Assembly: GCA_016840905.1 (NCBI GenBank)
Contig: JAEORM010000036.1
Span: forward strand, 1-5,453
Origin: Candidatus Gerdarchaeota archaeon
Lineage (GTDB): Archaea > Asgardarchaeota > Heimdallarchaeia > JABLTI01
Direction: 5' to 3'
DNA length: 5,453 bases
Shown: piece by piece, positions 5,337 to 5,453 of the stretch
Numbering within the stretch: the first letter of the stretch is position 1
Layout of the letters: every line of letters starts with the position of its first letter
The notes under the pieces: model-generated
The model's input: the letters and a program-made list of their open reading frames with translations, nothing else
What the model was told of the DNA's origin: nothing
The model's database searches: none
Made by a program: the position numbers and the translations under genes

Positions 5337-5453
5337 AATTTATTTCTCCGCAATAATGAATCAATATATTTACAATAATGAAACCTTAAAACATACTAGA
5401 AAAACGTTACTGTTGAAGTAAAAACAGCAAAAAAATAGTCTGGGAATTTTAAT
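5337..5453 (-). promoter_or_regulatory. Upstream region and Shine-Dalgarno of the surface-protein gene
   Basis: GGAG (minus strand, 5349-5346) stands 9 nt before the TTG at 5336 and supports this non-ATG start. TAAATATATT (5372-5363) is TATA-like but so close that the SD would fall outside the transcript; the TTTTAA-containing stretch around 5385-5399 is better placed. CTGTT at 5411-5415 and AACAG at 5424-5428 form a short inverted repeat of unknown meaning. No further gene is seen up to the right edge. Confidence 0.45.

Noticed and set aside
1..5453. CRISPR array, insertion sequence, tRNA or rRNA gene
   Set aside because: Looked for on both strands: no regularly spaced identical repeats with spacers, no transposase motifs or terminal inverted repeats, and no tRNA-like cloverleaf or rRNA sequence was seen.

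Overview
The window is AT-rich and gene-dense, and looks like an archaeal chromosome. The reasons are secreted proteins with a cleavable-type signal at one end and a membrane anchor followed by a short basic tail at the other, a double zinc-ribbon membrane protein, TATA-like elements, purine-rich Shine-Dalgarno (SD) sites and U-rich tracts behind stop codons. The style recalls Asgard archaea, but no lineage marker is present, so that placement is inference.

Layout, left to right. (1) Positions 1-808, minus strand: the first 269 codons of a glycoside hydrolase family 35 (GH35) enzyme that runs off the left edge. It has no stop codon in the window. (2) Positions 809-1177: a 369-bp divergent regulatory region. 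It holds an SD for the hydrolase and, for the next gene, a cluster of dyads around a TATA box plus a leader that could fold over its own SD. (3) Positions 1178-2497, plus: a complete PhoA-type alkaline phosphatase with all catalytic and metal residues, a signal peptide and a C-terminal anchor. (4) Positions 2502-2882, minus: an unrecognised small protein whose start is ambiguous, converging on the phosphatase with 4 bp between stops. (5) Positions 2883-3117: a spacer with one possible 25-codon ORF. (6) Positions 3118-3705, plus: a zinc-ribbon protein with two membrane segments. (7) Positions 3706-3752: a shared T-rich hairpin terminator between convergent genes. (8) Positions 3735-5336, minus: a 533-residue surface protein with a TTG start. 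Its centre is an extremely Ile/Phe/Tyr-rich block of about 150 residues with an eight-residue rhythm.

Functionally, the phosphatase and the large protein are both predicted to be displayed on the outside of the cell. The phosphatase would release phosphate from organic esters, and the GH35 enzyme, which has no export signal, would cut beta-linked galactosides or glucosaminides in the cytosol. Nothing ties the genes into one operon: each neighbouring pair is divergent or convergent, apart from the possible small ORF upstream of the zinc-ribbon gene. The most unusual items are the octad-repeat core of the large surface protein and the structured leader and dyad cluster in front of the phosphatase.
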